From the NCBI RefSeq assembly GCF_015160855.1, contig NZ_CP063373.1, positions 4,464,001 to 4,528,000 on the forward strand: DNA of 64,000 bases, read 5' to 3'. Both the position numbers and the translations under genes were made by a program. How positions within the stretch are numbered: the stretch's first letter is position 1; the number at the start of each line of letters is the position of its first letter. Positions 1-8,191 of this stretch are shown in pieces. Source of the stretch: Streptomyces ferrugineus. Its GTDB lineage: Bacteria > Actinomycetota > Actinomycetes > Streptomycetales > Streptomycetaceae. A model generated the notes under the pieces. That model saw only the letters and a program-made list of their open reading frames with translations. It made no database searches and was not told the DNA's origin.

Positions 1-747
1 TGCGCCCTCCGCAAGTACCGAGTGCACCGTCGGCTGGTCCGTGAGGCCCTGGCGTCGCCGGTTCCACGGCCGCGAAAGACACCAGTACGGTCCTCGCCAC
101 GTCGAGTTGCGGGAGCGCCCGAACGCCGGCCAGCTCTCCGCGCTGGCCGCCGCCAACCCCTGCCTGCCGGAGCGCACCGCACTGGCGGGGCTGCGTGACG
201 ATGCGCGCACCCTGGTTGAGGTGATCGAGGGCTTCCCGGCCCTGCGCGGCTCCCTGGACTGGCCGGCCCTCCTCGACCTGCTCACCCCGCTGCGCCCCGC
301 CACTACTCGATCTCCTCCTCGCCCGCCGCCGACCCCGGCGACACTGTGTACACCCGCGTCCAGCCGTGCCGGGAGGCCTTCCGGATCGACACCGGCACGC
401 CCGTCGTCATGGTCGCCTCGGGCACCGGCCGCGCCCCGTTCCGCGGCGCGATCGCCGGCCGTACGGCAGCGCTCGCAGTCGGCGCCGAACTGCCCCCGGC
501 CCTGTGCTACTTCGGCTGTGACGCCCCCGACGCCGACTTCCTGCACGCCGAGGAACTGCGTGCCGCCGAGGCCGACGACGTCCGGGAGCTGCTCGCCGTC
601 GGCGCCCGGATGGCACCGGGCGTGCGGGAGGCCTTCCGCACGCGGTACCGCGAGAGCGCGCCGGGCGCCGACGACGCGGCGGCCGAGCGCCGGCTGGGCG
701 GCCTGATCGCGGGCGGCCGCTATGTGGAGGACGTCCACGCGGCGTAG
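1..747 (+). pseudogene. Decayed 3' end of CYP102-like P450/NADPH-P450 reductase fusion
   Basis: This is a remnant of the flavoprotein-reductase half of a self-sufficient P450 (CYP102/P450-BM3 type). One frame reads HVELRERPNAGQLSALAAANP up to LLTPLRP. The family then expects RxYSISSSP, which appears only in another frame from about 296 (RHYSISSSP) and continues through VASGTGRAPFRG (NADPH-binding loop) and CYFGCDAPDADFLHAEEL to GRYVEDVHAA and the TAG at 745-747. Restoring one C in the run at 295-298 rejoins the frames. The stretch that normally carries the CGDGS motif is also missing: the text jumps from RELLAVGA to RMAPGVREAF, an in-frame deletion. The upstream part lies outside the window. 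Loss of the nicotinamide-site segment plus the frameshift make activity very unlikely. Confidence 0.8.
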
Positions 748-806
748 GTCACAATGGGAGGCGGTTCGAACGCGGCGGGGGACAGGGCTGATCCGGAGGG
801 AGCCGC

Positions 807-2096
807 ATGGCGGGGCGTAACGGGCGCACGGTACGGGACCTCAGGCGGGGCAACCGTACCGCCGTACTGCAGCGCCTCTACTTCGACGGCCCCCTCAGCC
901 GTTTCGAACTGGGCCCGGCGACCGGCCTCAGCTCCGGCTCCGTCAGCAACGTCGTCGCCGAGCTGATCGCCGACGGACTGGTCGAGGAGGCCGGCAGCGT
1001 CGACTCCGACGGCGGCCGGCCCCGCATCCTGCTGCGCGTCGCGCCCGGCAGCGGCCACATGATCGGCGTCGACGTCGGCGAGACCCGGGTCAGGACCGGC
1101 CTGTTCGACCTGACCCTCACCGAACTCGCCCGCGCCGAACGGCCGCTGGAGCATCAGCGGTACGAGGTGGAGGGCATCGTCGGCCAAGTGCGCGACGGCA
1201 TCGCCGAGGTGCTCACCGAGGCCGGCGTCGGACCCGGGCGGCTGCTGGGCGTCGGCATCGGCGTCCCCGGGATAGTCGAGGACTCCGGCGCGCTCGGGGC
1301 GGTCGTACACGGGCAGACGATCGGCTGGGACGCCGTACCGCTGGAGAAGCTGCTGCGCGACGGCTCCCCCCTCCCGGACGGCGTCCCGTACTTCATCGAC
1401 AACGGCGCCCGCACCCTCGGCCAGGCCGAGATGTGGTTCGGCGGCGGACGGGGCGCCCGCAACGCGGTTGTCGTGCTCTTCGGCTCCGGCGTCGGCGCCT
1501 GCCTGGTCACCCCCGAGGTGGAGCACGGGCGGGCCGTCGAGTGGGGGCATCTGACGGTACGGGTCAGGGGGCGCCGCTGCCGCTGCGGTGCGCTCGGCTG
1601 CCTGGAGGCGTACGCGGGCGCCGAGTCGCTGCTCGACCGCTGGCGCCTGGAGGGCGGGCGCGCGCCGGAGGGAGCCGACGAGGAGACGGCGCTGACGGCG
1701 ATGCTGGCCGGCGCCTATCCGGCCGAGGGCCGGGAGGCCGACCAGGCGGCGCTCGGCGTACTGGAGGAGACCGCCGAGTACGTGGGCGCCGGCCTGTCCG
1801 ACCTGATCAACCTCTTCCAGCCCGAACGCATCCTGATCGGCGGCTGGGCCGGTCTCCAGCTCGGCGCCCGCTTCCTGCCCGCCGTACGGCGGCACGCGGC
1901 CGCGTACGCCCTGCGGCATCCGGCGCACAAGGTCACCATCGACCTGGGCCGGCTCGGCCCGGACGCGGTCACCGTCGGGGCGGCGATCCTGCCGCTGGCC
2001 GACTTCTTCGCGCACGGCGGCCGGCGCGCCGTGCCCGCGCCCGGGACACCGGCGCCCGAGCTGCGCACGGCGGTGGCGGAGCGGGTGCCGCACTGA
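807..2096 (+). CDS. ROK-family transcriptional regulator (NagC/XylR type)
   Basis: A 429-residue cytoplasmic repressor-like protein. The N-terminus holds a winged helix-turn-helix (about residues 10-75: NRTAVLQRLYFDGPLSRFEL, then SSGSVSNVVAELI). The rest is a ROK sugar-kinase-like fold with the zinc motif CxCGxxGCxE at C258, C260 and C265 (CRCGALGCLE). Length is usual for the subgroup that keeps the DNA-binding domain. The ATG is preceded by GGAGG at a good distance. ROK regulators normally sense a sugar or sugar phosphate; no sugar-uptake operon adjoins it here, so its ligand and targets cannot be read from context. Confidence 0.85.
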   Translation: MAGRNGRTVRDLRRGNRTAVLQRLYFDGPLSRFELGPATGLSSGSVSNVVAELIADGLVEEAGSVDSDGGRPRILLRVAPGSGHMIGVDVGETRVRTGLFDLTLTELARAERPLEHQRYEVEGIVGQVRDGIAEVLTEAGVGPGRLLGVGIGVPGIVEDSGALGAVVHGQTIGWDAVPLEKLLRDGSPLPDGVPYFIDNGARTLGQAEMWFGGGRGARNAVVVLFGSGVGACLVTPEVEHGRAVEWGHLTVRVRGRRCRCGALGCLEAYAGAESLLDRWRLEGGRAPEGADEETALTAMLAGAYPAEGREADQAALGVLEETAEYVGAGLSDLINLFQPERILIGGWAGLQLGARFLPAVRRHAAAYALRHPAHKVTIDLGRLGPDAVTVGAAILPLADFFAHGGRRAVPAPGTPAPELRTAVAERVPH

Positions 2097-2168
2097 GGTT
2101 TCGCCGGTGGTGCGGACGGTACTCGCGTGCCCCGGGACGACCTGGGACGACGCGAGGGAGGTGCCGTC

Positions 2169-2408
2169 ATGGCCGACAACCGTCGCGGTGCTCCGGATCA
2201 GAACGGCGAGCCGGTGCCGAGGGACCTGCCGGACCAGCAGGCCGACGCCGGTGAGGACCCCTGGGAAGTGCCCGTCGAGCCCGCGGAGGACGCCACCGAA
2301 GGGGACGACGTCCCGGACACCGACGAGGCGGGCACGGGACGGCAGGGCGCGCCGCAGTCGGGCACCGTCCACCCCGAACATCCGGCACCGCAGGAACCGT
2401 CCGACTGA
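2169..2408 (+). CDS. Small acidic hypothetical protein
   Basis: A 79-residue, Pro/Glu/Asp-rich, apparently disordered protein (MADNRRGAPDQNGEPVPRD at the start, ending in PQEPSD). The ATG at 2169 is chosen because GGGAGG lies just upstream; a GTG at 2127 in the same frame has no such site. There is no signal peptide, membrane segment or known motif. It follows the ROK regulator by about 70 bp on the same strand. It resembles the short charged proteins common in Streptomyces, but I do not recognise a family. Confidence 0.55.
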   Translation: MADNRRGAPDQNGEPVPRDLPDQQADAGEDPWEVPVEPAEDATEGDDVPDTDEAGTGRQGAPQSGTVHPEHPAPQEPSD

Positions 2409-2456
2409 GCTCAGCCGGCTCCTCCGGTCGGGCGCGGGTCTCCACAGGGGTGCGGG

Positions 2457-3488
2457 TCAGCCCACCTTGCGGCCCCGCATGGGCTCGGTCGCCGCGCCCT
2501 CACCGCGCTGAACGCCGTGCAGGAACTCGTCCAGCACCTCGGGCGCGGTGCGCTCCGGCTGCCAGCCCAGTTCCGTACGGGCGCGTGTGCAGTCCATCAG
2601 CGGCAGCCTGAGGACCGCGTCGAAGAGATGCGGTGAGGCCGGTAGCAGATGCAGCCCCCACGCGGCGGCGACCGCCGAGCGGGCCGCCGTGCGCGGGAGC
2701 CGCACCGGACGGGCCCCGAGCAGTTCGCCCAGCAGCGCCGCGTCGACCGGCGGGTCGGCGGCGAGATTGAACGCGCCGCGGACGTCGGCCTTCACGGCGA
2801 GCACATACGCCGCGGCGGCGTCGTCAGTGTGCAGGGCCTGCACCCGCAGCCCAGGGATGTCGGGCAGGAACGGCAGCAGCTCCGGGCGCACCAGCGGCCC
2901 GGGCAGGAAGCGCCCGCCGAAGATGCGGCGCTGCTCGCTGGCCGACTCCCGCTTGAACAGGAAGGCCGGCCGCATCCGCACCACCCGCACCCTGGGATGG
3001 GCCCGGTCGAAGGTGTCCAGCGCCCGCTCCAGATAGGCCTTCTCCCGGCAGTACGCGGCGTCGGGCCAGCCGTGCGTCGGCCACGACTCGTCCACGGCCC
3101 GCTCCTTCGGCCCCGGCGAGTACGCGCCGACCGACGACGCGTGCACCAGCGTCGGCACCCGCGCCGCGGCCACCGCCTCGAAGACCCGGATGCCGCCCAG
3201 CACGTTCGTGCGCCAGGTCGTCGCCGGATCATGCGTGGGCTGGAACGCCCAGGCCAGATGGACGACGGCCGCGGCACCCGCGAAGAGGTCCGCCAGGTCG
3301 TCCTGATCGGCGGCGGTCAGGTCGACCGCCGTCCAGTCGGTCTTCGGCGGCGACCAGTGCGGAGTCCGGCGGGCCAGCCCCAGGACGGAGCCGACCTCAG
3401 GATCCTCCGAGAGAAGCCGCACCACGCTGGTCCCGACGTTGCCCGTGGCGCCGGTGACCACGATCCTGCGGGCCGCTTCGCTGCTCAC
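2457..3488 (-). CDS. NAD-dependent epimerase/dehydratase (extended SDR)
   Basis: A 343-residue Rossmann-fold enzyme. It opens with VVTGATGNVGTSVVRLL (TGxxGxxG dinucleotide loop, about residues 9-20) and has D-L-T-A at the cofactor-discriminating strand, the HLAW segment, SSVGAYSP, and a YCREK version of the YxxxK catalytic pair. The GTG at 3488 is used because GGGAGGAACC precedes it and the TGxxGxxG loop then sits at the very N-terminus; the open frame runs further upstream without similarity. The substrate is unknown, probably a nucleotide sugar or related hydroxyl compound. The next minus-strand gene (the SDR at 3566) starts upstream and ends 77 bp away, so the two may share a transcript. 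Confidence 0.8.
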   Translation of the reverse strand: MSSEAARRIVVTGATGNVGTSVVRLLSEDPEVGSVLGLARRTPHWSPPKTDWTAVDLTAADQDDLADLFAGAAAVVHLAWAFQPTHDPATTWRTNVLGGIRVFEAVAAARVPTLVHASSVGAYSPGPKERAVDESWPTHGWPDAAYCREKAYLERALDTFDRAHPRVRVVRMRPAFLFKRESASEQRRIFGGRFLPGPLVRPELLPFLPDIPGLRVQALHTDDAAAAYVLAVKADVRGAFNLAADPPVDAALLGELLGARPVRLPRTAARSAVAAAWGLHLLPASPHLFDAVLRLPLMDCTRARTELGWQPERTAPEVLDEFLHGVQRGEGAATEPMRGRKVG

Positions 3489-3565
3489 CTGCGGTTCCTC
3501 CCGGAAGATGGGGACGGGAGCGTCCGGGTACCCCGGTCGGGGCGCGCGCACGCATCCGGCCCGCG

Positions 3566-4528
3566 CTACGCGGGGAAGGCGTTCACGCCCGTCAGCTCCG
3601 CCGACAGGTCCCACAGCCGCGCCGCCTGCCCCCGGTCGGTCGCCCAGTCCTTGACGCCGGTGCGCTCGTCGCTGTCGGGGGCGGGCTCGGCGATGTCACA
3701 GTCCTCGAGGTAGACGCCGCCCATGCCGTCCAGCTGGGGCGAGGTCGCCGCCCACACCTGGGTGGCCGCGCCCTGTGCGGGGGTCTTGAAGCCCTCGGGG
3801 TCCAGCGGGTCGCCCTGTTCGTCGATCCAGCCGCGCTCGATCATCTCCTCCTTGGAGAGGTGACGCTGCAACGGGGTGAGGATGCCGCCGGGGTGCAGGG
3901 AGAAGGCCCGTACCCCGTGCTCGGCGCCCAGCCGGTCGAGGTGGACGGCGAACAGGACGTTGGCGGTCTTCGCCTGCCCGTACGCCTGCCACTTGTCGTA
4001 GCCGCCGCGCCAGTGGACGTCGTCCCAGCGGATCCCGGAGAAGTGGTGGCCGCGCGAGGACACCGAGACCACACGGGCGCCGCCGGGCTCCAGCGCCGGC
4101 CACAGCCGGTTGACCAGGGCGAAGTGGCCGAGGTGGTTGGTGGCGAACTGGGCCTCCCAGCCGGGCCCCACCCGGGTCTCCGGGCAGGCCATGATCCCGG
4201 CGTTGTCGATCATGAAGTCGACCGTGCGGCCGGAGTCGAGGAACCGCTCGGCGAAGCCGCGCACGCTCTCCAGGTCACCGAGGTCCAGATCGTCCACCTC
4301 GACGCCGGTGAGACCGGCGAGCGCCTCCTCGGCGGTGGCCCGGCGGCGGGCCGGGACGACGACTTGGGCGCCCGCCTCGGTGAGGGCCCGGGTGGTCTCC
4401 AGGCCGAGACCCGAGTAGCCGCCCGTGACGATCGCGAGCTTTCCGGCCAGGTCGATGCCCTGAAGGACCTCGTCGGCGGTGCTGGTCGCTCCGAAGCCGG
4501 AGCCGATCTTGTGCTGTGCAGTGCTCAT
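3566..4528 (-). CDS. Short-chain dehydrogenase/reductase
   Basis: A 320-residue classical SDR resembling retinol/protochlorophyllide-reductase-like members. TGGYSGLGLE (residues 35-44) is the cofactor loop, DNAG (108-111) the structural NNAG equivalent, SVSSRG (155-160) carries the catalytic Ser, and Y183-x3-K187 (YGQAK) the catalytic pair. The start is ATG 4528, which lacks a Shine-Dalgarno sequence; a promoter whose -10 ends 7 bp upstream implies a leaderless transcript. The open frame extends upstream but that part has no similarity. It is probably co-transcribed with the epimerase downstream. The real substrate is not evident. Confidence 0.85.
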   Translation of the reverse strand: MSTAQHKIGSGFGATSTADEVLQGIDLAGKLAIVTGGYSGLGLETTRALTEAGAQVVVPARRRATAEEALAGLTGVEVDDLDLGDLESVRGFAERFLDSGRTVDFMIDNAGIMACPETRVGPGWEAQFATNHLGHFALVNRLWPALEPGGARVVSVSSRGHHFSGIRWDDVHWRGGYDKWQAYGQAKTANVLFAVHLDRLGAEHGVRAFSLHPGGILTPLQRHLSKEEMIERGWIDEQGDPLDPEGFKTPAQGAATQVWAATSPQLDGMGGVYLEDCDIAEPAPDSDERTGVKDWATDRGQAARLWDLSAELTGVNAFPA

Positions 4529-4535
4529 GTCCGGA

Positions 4536-4566
4536 ACGCTACGAATTGGAGCGCTCTCGAAGTCAA
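4536..4566 (-). promoter_or_regulatory. MerR-type promoter/operator for the SDR gene
   Basis: On the minus strand: -35 TTGACT (4561-4566), a 19-bp spacer with the dyad GAGCGCTC at its centre (4549-4556), and -10 TAGCGT (4536-4541). Over-long 19-20 bp spacers with a central dyad are the hallmark of promoters switched by MerR-family regulators. The start point would fall at or next to ATG 4528, so the mRNA should be leaderless. The dyad also matches 11 of 14 positions of the CebR box, so a LacI-family repressor is the alternative. No MerR gene lies in this window. Confidence 0.6.
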
Positions 4567-4599
4567 GCCGACCGTGCGCATGCGTCCGGACAAGGGAAA

Positions 4600-4632
4600 G
4601 CCCCGACCGGACGGGGGAGTTCCGGTCGGGGC
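4600..4632 (-). terminator. Intrinsic terminator downstream of the PHP gene
   Basis: Perfect 12-bp arms GCCCCGACCGGA and TCCGGTCGGGGC flank a 9-nt loop. Read on the minus strand the hairpin is followed by CTTTCCCTT. It would stop transcripts from the PHP gene before they enter the SDR promoter. Confidence 0.7.
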
Positions 4633-4861
4633 GGTCAGAGTGTGGGCGCGGATGGCGGTCGCCTCTCGGCGAAAGGCTCCACAGGGCTTCAGCCGAACGA
4701 TCGTCCCTGTGGGCAAAAGGTGAGGCCCGGGGACACTGTCCCATCCGCACCCACGAGTCATTCAACGGGAAACTACCAACGAGTGTTCCTGTGTTTGCCC
4801 GGATGTGCGGTGATCTGTGTCACGCCGACGAACTGCGACTTAACGGGCTCACTTCACGTGC

Positions 4862-5872
4862 TCACTTCGCACGCGTCCAGTCCAGCAGCTCGTCCGCGGT
4901 CCAGGTGGTGAGGACCCGCTCGGCCGGCACCGCGCACTCCTCCGCCCGCGCACAGCCGTAGCGCTGCCAGTCCAGCTGCCCGGGGGCGTGCGCGTCGGTG
5001 TCGATCGAGAACAGCACGCCCGCCCCGACGGCCCGGCGCAGCAGCCGTCTGGGCGGGTCCAGCCGCTCGGGCCGGCTGTTGATCTCCACGGCCGTACCGG
5101 ACTCGGCGCAGGCGGCGAACACCTCGTCCGCGTCGAACTCCGACTCCGGCCGGCCGCGTCCCGTGACCAGCCGCCCGGTGCAGTGTCCGAGGATGTCCGC
5201 GTGCGGATTGCGCACGGCGGTGACCATGCGACGGGTCATCGTGCGGGCGTCCATGCGCAGCTTGGAGTGCACGGACACCACCACGACGTCCAGCCGTTCG
5301 AGCAGCTCGGGGTCCTGGTCGAGGGAGCCGTCCTCGAGGATGTCGCACTCGATGCCGGTGAGCAGCCGGAACGGCGCCCAGGTCGCGTTGAGCTCCGCCA
5401 CCACCTCCAGCTGCTCGCGCAGCCGGTCGGCCGACAGCCCACGGGCGACGGTCAGCCGCGGCGAGTGGTCGGTCAGCACCGCCCACTCGTGCCCGAGCCC
5501 GGCCGCGGTCCGGCCCATCTCCTCGATCGGGCTGCCGCCGTCGGACCAGTCGGAGTGCAGATGGCAGTCCCCGCGCAGCAGCTCCCACAGGCGCCGGCCG
5601 CCCTCGGGCGGCTGCACCCCGGGGCGGCCCTCCAGATCCGTCAGATATCCGGGCACCTGACCGGCCAGCGCCTCCCGCACCACGTTCGCCGTCTTCGGCC
5701 CCACACCCCGCAGCGACTCCAGCGTCCCGGCCCGCGCCCGCGCCCGTACCTCGTCCTCGGGCAGCTCCGCGAGCACCCGGGCCGCCGTGCGGAAGGCGCG
5801 TACGCGATACGTCGGCTCCAGGGACCGCTCCAGCAGAAAGGCGATCCGGTTCAGCGCCTCCACGGGATCCAT
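4862..5872 (-). CDS. PHP-domain phosphoesterase with N-terminal helix-hairpin-helix region
   Basis: A 336-residue protein with the layout of the non-polymerase part of family X DNA polymerases. The N-terminal helical region (MDPVEALNRIAFLLER to about 100) includes an HhH motif, GVGPKTANVV (about 56-65). A PHP domain follows with the metal ligands GDCHLHSDWSDG (H104, H106), LTDHSPR, GIECDIL, SVHSKL, DILGHCTGR and the terminal DTDAHAP. PHP domains hydrolyse phosphoesters using a metal cluster. No nucleotidyltransferase palm is present. ATG 5872 is chosen because GGAGGTGGCG precedes it; the frame runs 15 codons further upstream without support. It may act in DNA repair or small-molecule phosphate hydrolysis; the sequence does not say which. 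Confidence 0.85.
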   Translation of the reverse strand: MDPVEALNRIAFLLERSLEPTYRVRAFRTAARVLAELPEDEVRARARAGTLESLRGVGPKTANVVREALAGQVPGYLTDLEGRPGVQPPEGGRRLWELLRGDCHLHSDWSDGGSPIEEMGRTAAGLGHEWAVLTDHSPRLTVARGLSADRLREQLEVVAELNATWAPFRLLTGIECDILEDGSLDQDPELLERLDVVVVSVHSKLRMDARTMTRRMVTAVRNPHADILGHCTGRLVTGRGRPESEFDADEVFAACAESGTAVEINSRPERLDPPRRLLRRAVGAGVLFSIDTDAHAPGQLDWQRYGCARAEECAVPAERVLTTWTADELLDWTRAK

Positions 5873-6022
5873 CGCCACCTCCACCTCCAGGGTTCCCCGG
5901 CCCTGCCGCGCCCGCACGGTGGCGCGAACGGGGCGCGGGACGCACGGTCCTCGACTGATGACCTTAAGGACCCTTATGACCCGAAGGACCCGTTGACGCG
6001 GGTTGCGCTCTACGCTCTATGC

Positions 6023-6259
6023 ATGACCGAAATCGCGAGCCCGCACATCTCTCAGCCGCGGATCATGGTGCTCGGGGTTCAGCCGGGCACGCCTCCGTTC
6101 CGGATCATGGAGATCGACGGTGTCGTCGTCGGATCCGCCAGGGCCGTCACGGACGTCCTGACGACCGCCGCCGCCTTCGGCATCACGGTCCACGACCTGG
6201 ACGACCCGGATGTGATCCGCTGGGTCGGCGGCGACAAGTTCACCTGGCGCCACCACTAG
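6023..6259 (+). CDS. Conserved hypothetical protein, 78 aa
   Basis: A short protein (MTEIASPHISQPRIMVLG to VGGDKFTWRHH) with mixed hydrophobic/polar character and no signal or membrane segment. It is divergent from the PHP gene across 150 bp. There is no Shine-Dalgarno sequence; TACGCT at 6011-6016 lies 6 bp before the ATG, so a leaderless start is plausible although no clear -35 is correctly spaced. It reads like a compact folded domain, but I do not recognise the family. Confidence 0.6.
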   Translation: MTEIASPHISQPRIMVLGVQPGTPPFRIMEIDGVVVGSARAVTDVLTTAAAFGITVHDLDDPDVIRWVGGDKFTWRHH

Positions 6260-6353
6260 CCTCCGGCCCTGATGGGCGCCGCCGGCGCAGTCCCACGGCT
6301 GGACGGCCGTGCCGTCGCAGCGGTGGGGCCGCACGGGTGCGCCGTCGGGGGAA

Positions 6354-7196
6354 CTACTCGCCGGTCGTCACCGAGACGTGGTCCACCACCAGTTGCTGCG
6401 GGAACACGGTGGAGCCGTCCGGGTCGCCGGGCCAGTAGCCGCCCACCGCGAGGTTCAGGATCAGGAAGAACGGCTTGTTGAAGACCCACTGCCTGCCGCC
6501 CAGGTCGGCGGGGGTGCGCCGCTGGTAGACGTCGCCGTCCACGGACCAGGTGATGGAGTCGGGCGCCCAGTCGACGGCGAAGGTGTGGAAGGCGTCGGCG
6601 AAGGCCTGCCCGTTGGGGAGGGAGTACGCGGCGCCTATGCCGCCCGAGCCCGAGTAGCCGGGGCCGTGCAGGGTGCCGTGCACGGTCGAGGGCTCGAAGC
6701 CGACGTTCTCCATGATGTCGATCTCGCCCGAGTCCGGCCAGTTGACCGGTGTGCCCAGCATCCAGAACGCCGGCCACATGCCCTGTCCGCGCGGCACCTT
6801 GATCCGTGCCTCGATGTGCCCGTACTGGGCGGTGAACTTCCCGGCGGTGTTCAGCCGGGCCGAGGTGTACTCGCAAGTGCCGTACCAGCACTGGTAGTTG
6901 GCCGGGTTCTCCTTCCGTGCGGTGATCACCAGGTGGCCCTGGCCGTCCAGGGCCGCGTTCTTGTTGCCCGAGGTGTAGTACTGCCGCTCGTGGTTGTTGA
7001 CGTTGTCGCCGGTCTCGATCTGCCACTTCGAGGAGTCGACCGCGGCGCCCGCGGGCCCGTCGAAGGTGTCGGAGAACGTCACCGCCGCCGAGGCGTCGGG
7101 CTGCTCCGCCTGCGCCGGGCCGATCGCGGCGGACGCGACCAGGACGGCCGACAGGGTGGCGAGCAGGGCGGTGCGGGGCAGGCGTGGGGAGGCCAT
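6354..7196 (-). CDS. Secreted glycoside hydrolase family 16 (beta-glucanase type)
   Basis: A 280-residue secreted enzyme. A Sec signal peptide (about residues 1-30, ending GPAQA) is followed directly by the GH16 beta-jelly-roll. The catalytic motif is EIDIMENVG: E158 nucleophile, D160, E163 acid/base. MWPAFWMLG precedes it and FFLILNLAVGGYWPG follows, as in laminarinase/lichenase-like members that cut beta-1,3 or mixed-linkage glucans. No carbohydrate-binding module is attached. ATG 7196 has GGAAGGAAGCG upstream. A good vegetative promoter lies at 7275-7303. It stands alone and is divergent from the TSUP transporter. Confidence 0.9.
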   Translation of the reverse strand: MASPRLPRTALLATLSAVLVASAAIGPAQAEQPDASAAVTFSDTFDGPAGAAVDSSKWQIETGDNVNNHERQYYTSGNKNAALDGQGHLVITARKENPANYQCWYGTCEYTSARLNTAGKFTAQYGHIEARIKVPRGQGMWPAFWMLGTPVNWPDSGEIDIMENVGFEPSTVHGTLHGPGYSGSGGIGAAYSLPNGQAFADAFHTFAVDWAPDSITWSVDGDVYQRRTPADLGGRQWVFNKPFFLILNLAVGGYWPGDPDGSTVFPQQLVVDHVSVTTGE

Positions 7197-7274
7197 CGCG
7201 CTTCCTTCCGTACGGCGGCGACCCGATGGACGGGTGCGCCGACCGAGGTGGGGGGTGAAGGTGTCGCACACTTG

Positions 7275-7303
7275 ATTTAAGGAGTGAGGTAAGGAGGCGT
7301 CAA
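7275..7303 (-). promoter_or_regulatory. Sigma-70-type promoter of the GH16 gene
   Basis: Minus-strand -35 TTGACG (7298-7303), exactly 17 bp spacer, -10 TTAAAT (7275-7280), about 75 bp before the GH16 start codon. This is close to the Streptomyces HrdB consensus. No CebR-like box overlaps it. Confidence 0.7.
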
Positions 7304-7414
7304 TACCTTGGTACGGACCAGCGGTTGAGCGGTGCTCGTCGGAGGCGGAGTCGGCGCATGCCCGTGGGCACTCTTCGTCCGCCGCCGAACTGTTGGATTC
7401 CTAGGCTTCTCGCC

Positions 7415-8191
7415 ATGAACGCCGCACACATCGGTGAGCTGCTCGCCGTCCTGGGCGCGGGGACGGCCGCCGGCGCCGTCAACGCCGTGGTCGGCTCGGG
7501 GACGCTCATCACGTTCCCGGTCCTGCTCGCGACCGGCCTGCCGCCCGTCACCGCCACGGTCTCCAACGCGCTCGGCCTGATCCCCGGCTCGATCAGCGGC
7601 GCCATCGGCTACCGGCGCGAACTGAGCGGCCAGCGCCGGCGCATCCTGAAGTGGGGCGCCGGCGCCGTCCTCGGCGGGCTCACCGGGGCGACGCTGCTGC
7701 TGGCCCTGCCCGCCTCGGCGTTCGAACGCATCGTTCCGGTCCTGGTCGGCCTCGCCCTCGTGCTGGTCGTCCTCCAGCCGCTGATCAGCAGGAGGCTGCG
7801 CGACCGCAGGGCGCGCGAGGGCGGATCCGCCCGCCCCGACGGCGGCGTCCCGCTGCTCGCCGGACTGACCCTGGCCAGCGTGTACGGCGGCTACTTCTCG
7901 GCCGCCCAGGGCATCATCTACGTCGCCCTGATGGGCATGCTCCTCGACGACGGCCTGCAACGCCTCACCGCGGTCAAGAACGTGCTCGTCGCCGTGGTCA
8001 ACTCCGTCGCCGCGCTGTTCTTCCTCGTCGTCGCCGAGTTCGACTGGACGGCTGTGCTGCTCCTGGCGATCGGGTCGGCGGCCGGCGGCCATCTCGGAGC
8101 CACCCTGGGCCGTCGGCTGCCGCCCGCCTGGCTGCGCGCGTTCATCGTCGTGGTCGGCACGGTGGCCATCGTCCAACTGGTGCTGCGCTAG
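7415..8191 (+). CDS. TSUP-family transporter (TauE/SafE type)
   Basis: A 258-residue integral membrane protein with about eight hydrophobic segments in two halves, typical of the TauE/SafE (TSUP) family that exports sulfite, sulfonates or organosulfur anions. The N-terminal half carries AAGAVNAVVGSGTLITFPVLL and the C-terminal half LASVYGGYFSAAQGII, the repeated family signature. There is no Shine-Dalgarno site; TAGGCT (7402-7407) sits 7 bp before the ATG, suggesting leaderless translation. Its stop overlaps the stop of the convergent VanZ gene (shared CTAG at 8188-8191). Substrate unknown. Confidence 0.85.
   Translation: MNAAHIGELLAVLGAGTAAGAVNAVVGSGTLITFPVLLATGLPPVTATVSNALGLIPGSISGAIGYRRELSGQRRRILKWGAGAVLGGLTGATLLLALPASAFERIVPVLVGLALVLVVLQPLISRRLRDRRAREGGSARPDGGVPLLAGLTLASVYGGYFSAAQGIIYVALMGMLLDDGLQRLTAVKNVLVAVVNSVAALFFLVVAEFDWTAVLLLAIGSAAGGHLGATLGRRLPPAWLRAFIVVVGTVAIVQLVLR

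Larger units (their letters stand above)
4529..4861. other. Intergenic region
   Basis: 333 bp without a gene. It holds the SDR promoter (4536-4566) and the terminator (4600-4632). In the remaining 230 bp, which is the 3' side of the PHP gene, I see no coding frame, repeat or RNA-like fold that I can support. Confidence 0.5.

Noticed and set aside
2127..2168. GTG 2127 as start of the small acidic protein
   Set aside because: No Shine-Dalgarno site, while ATG 2169 has GGGAGG just upstream.
720..2381. Long antisense frame over the ROK gene
   Set aside because: Shadow of G/C third-position bias; composition is low-complexity and no start site or family match.
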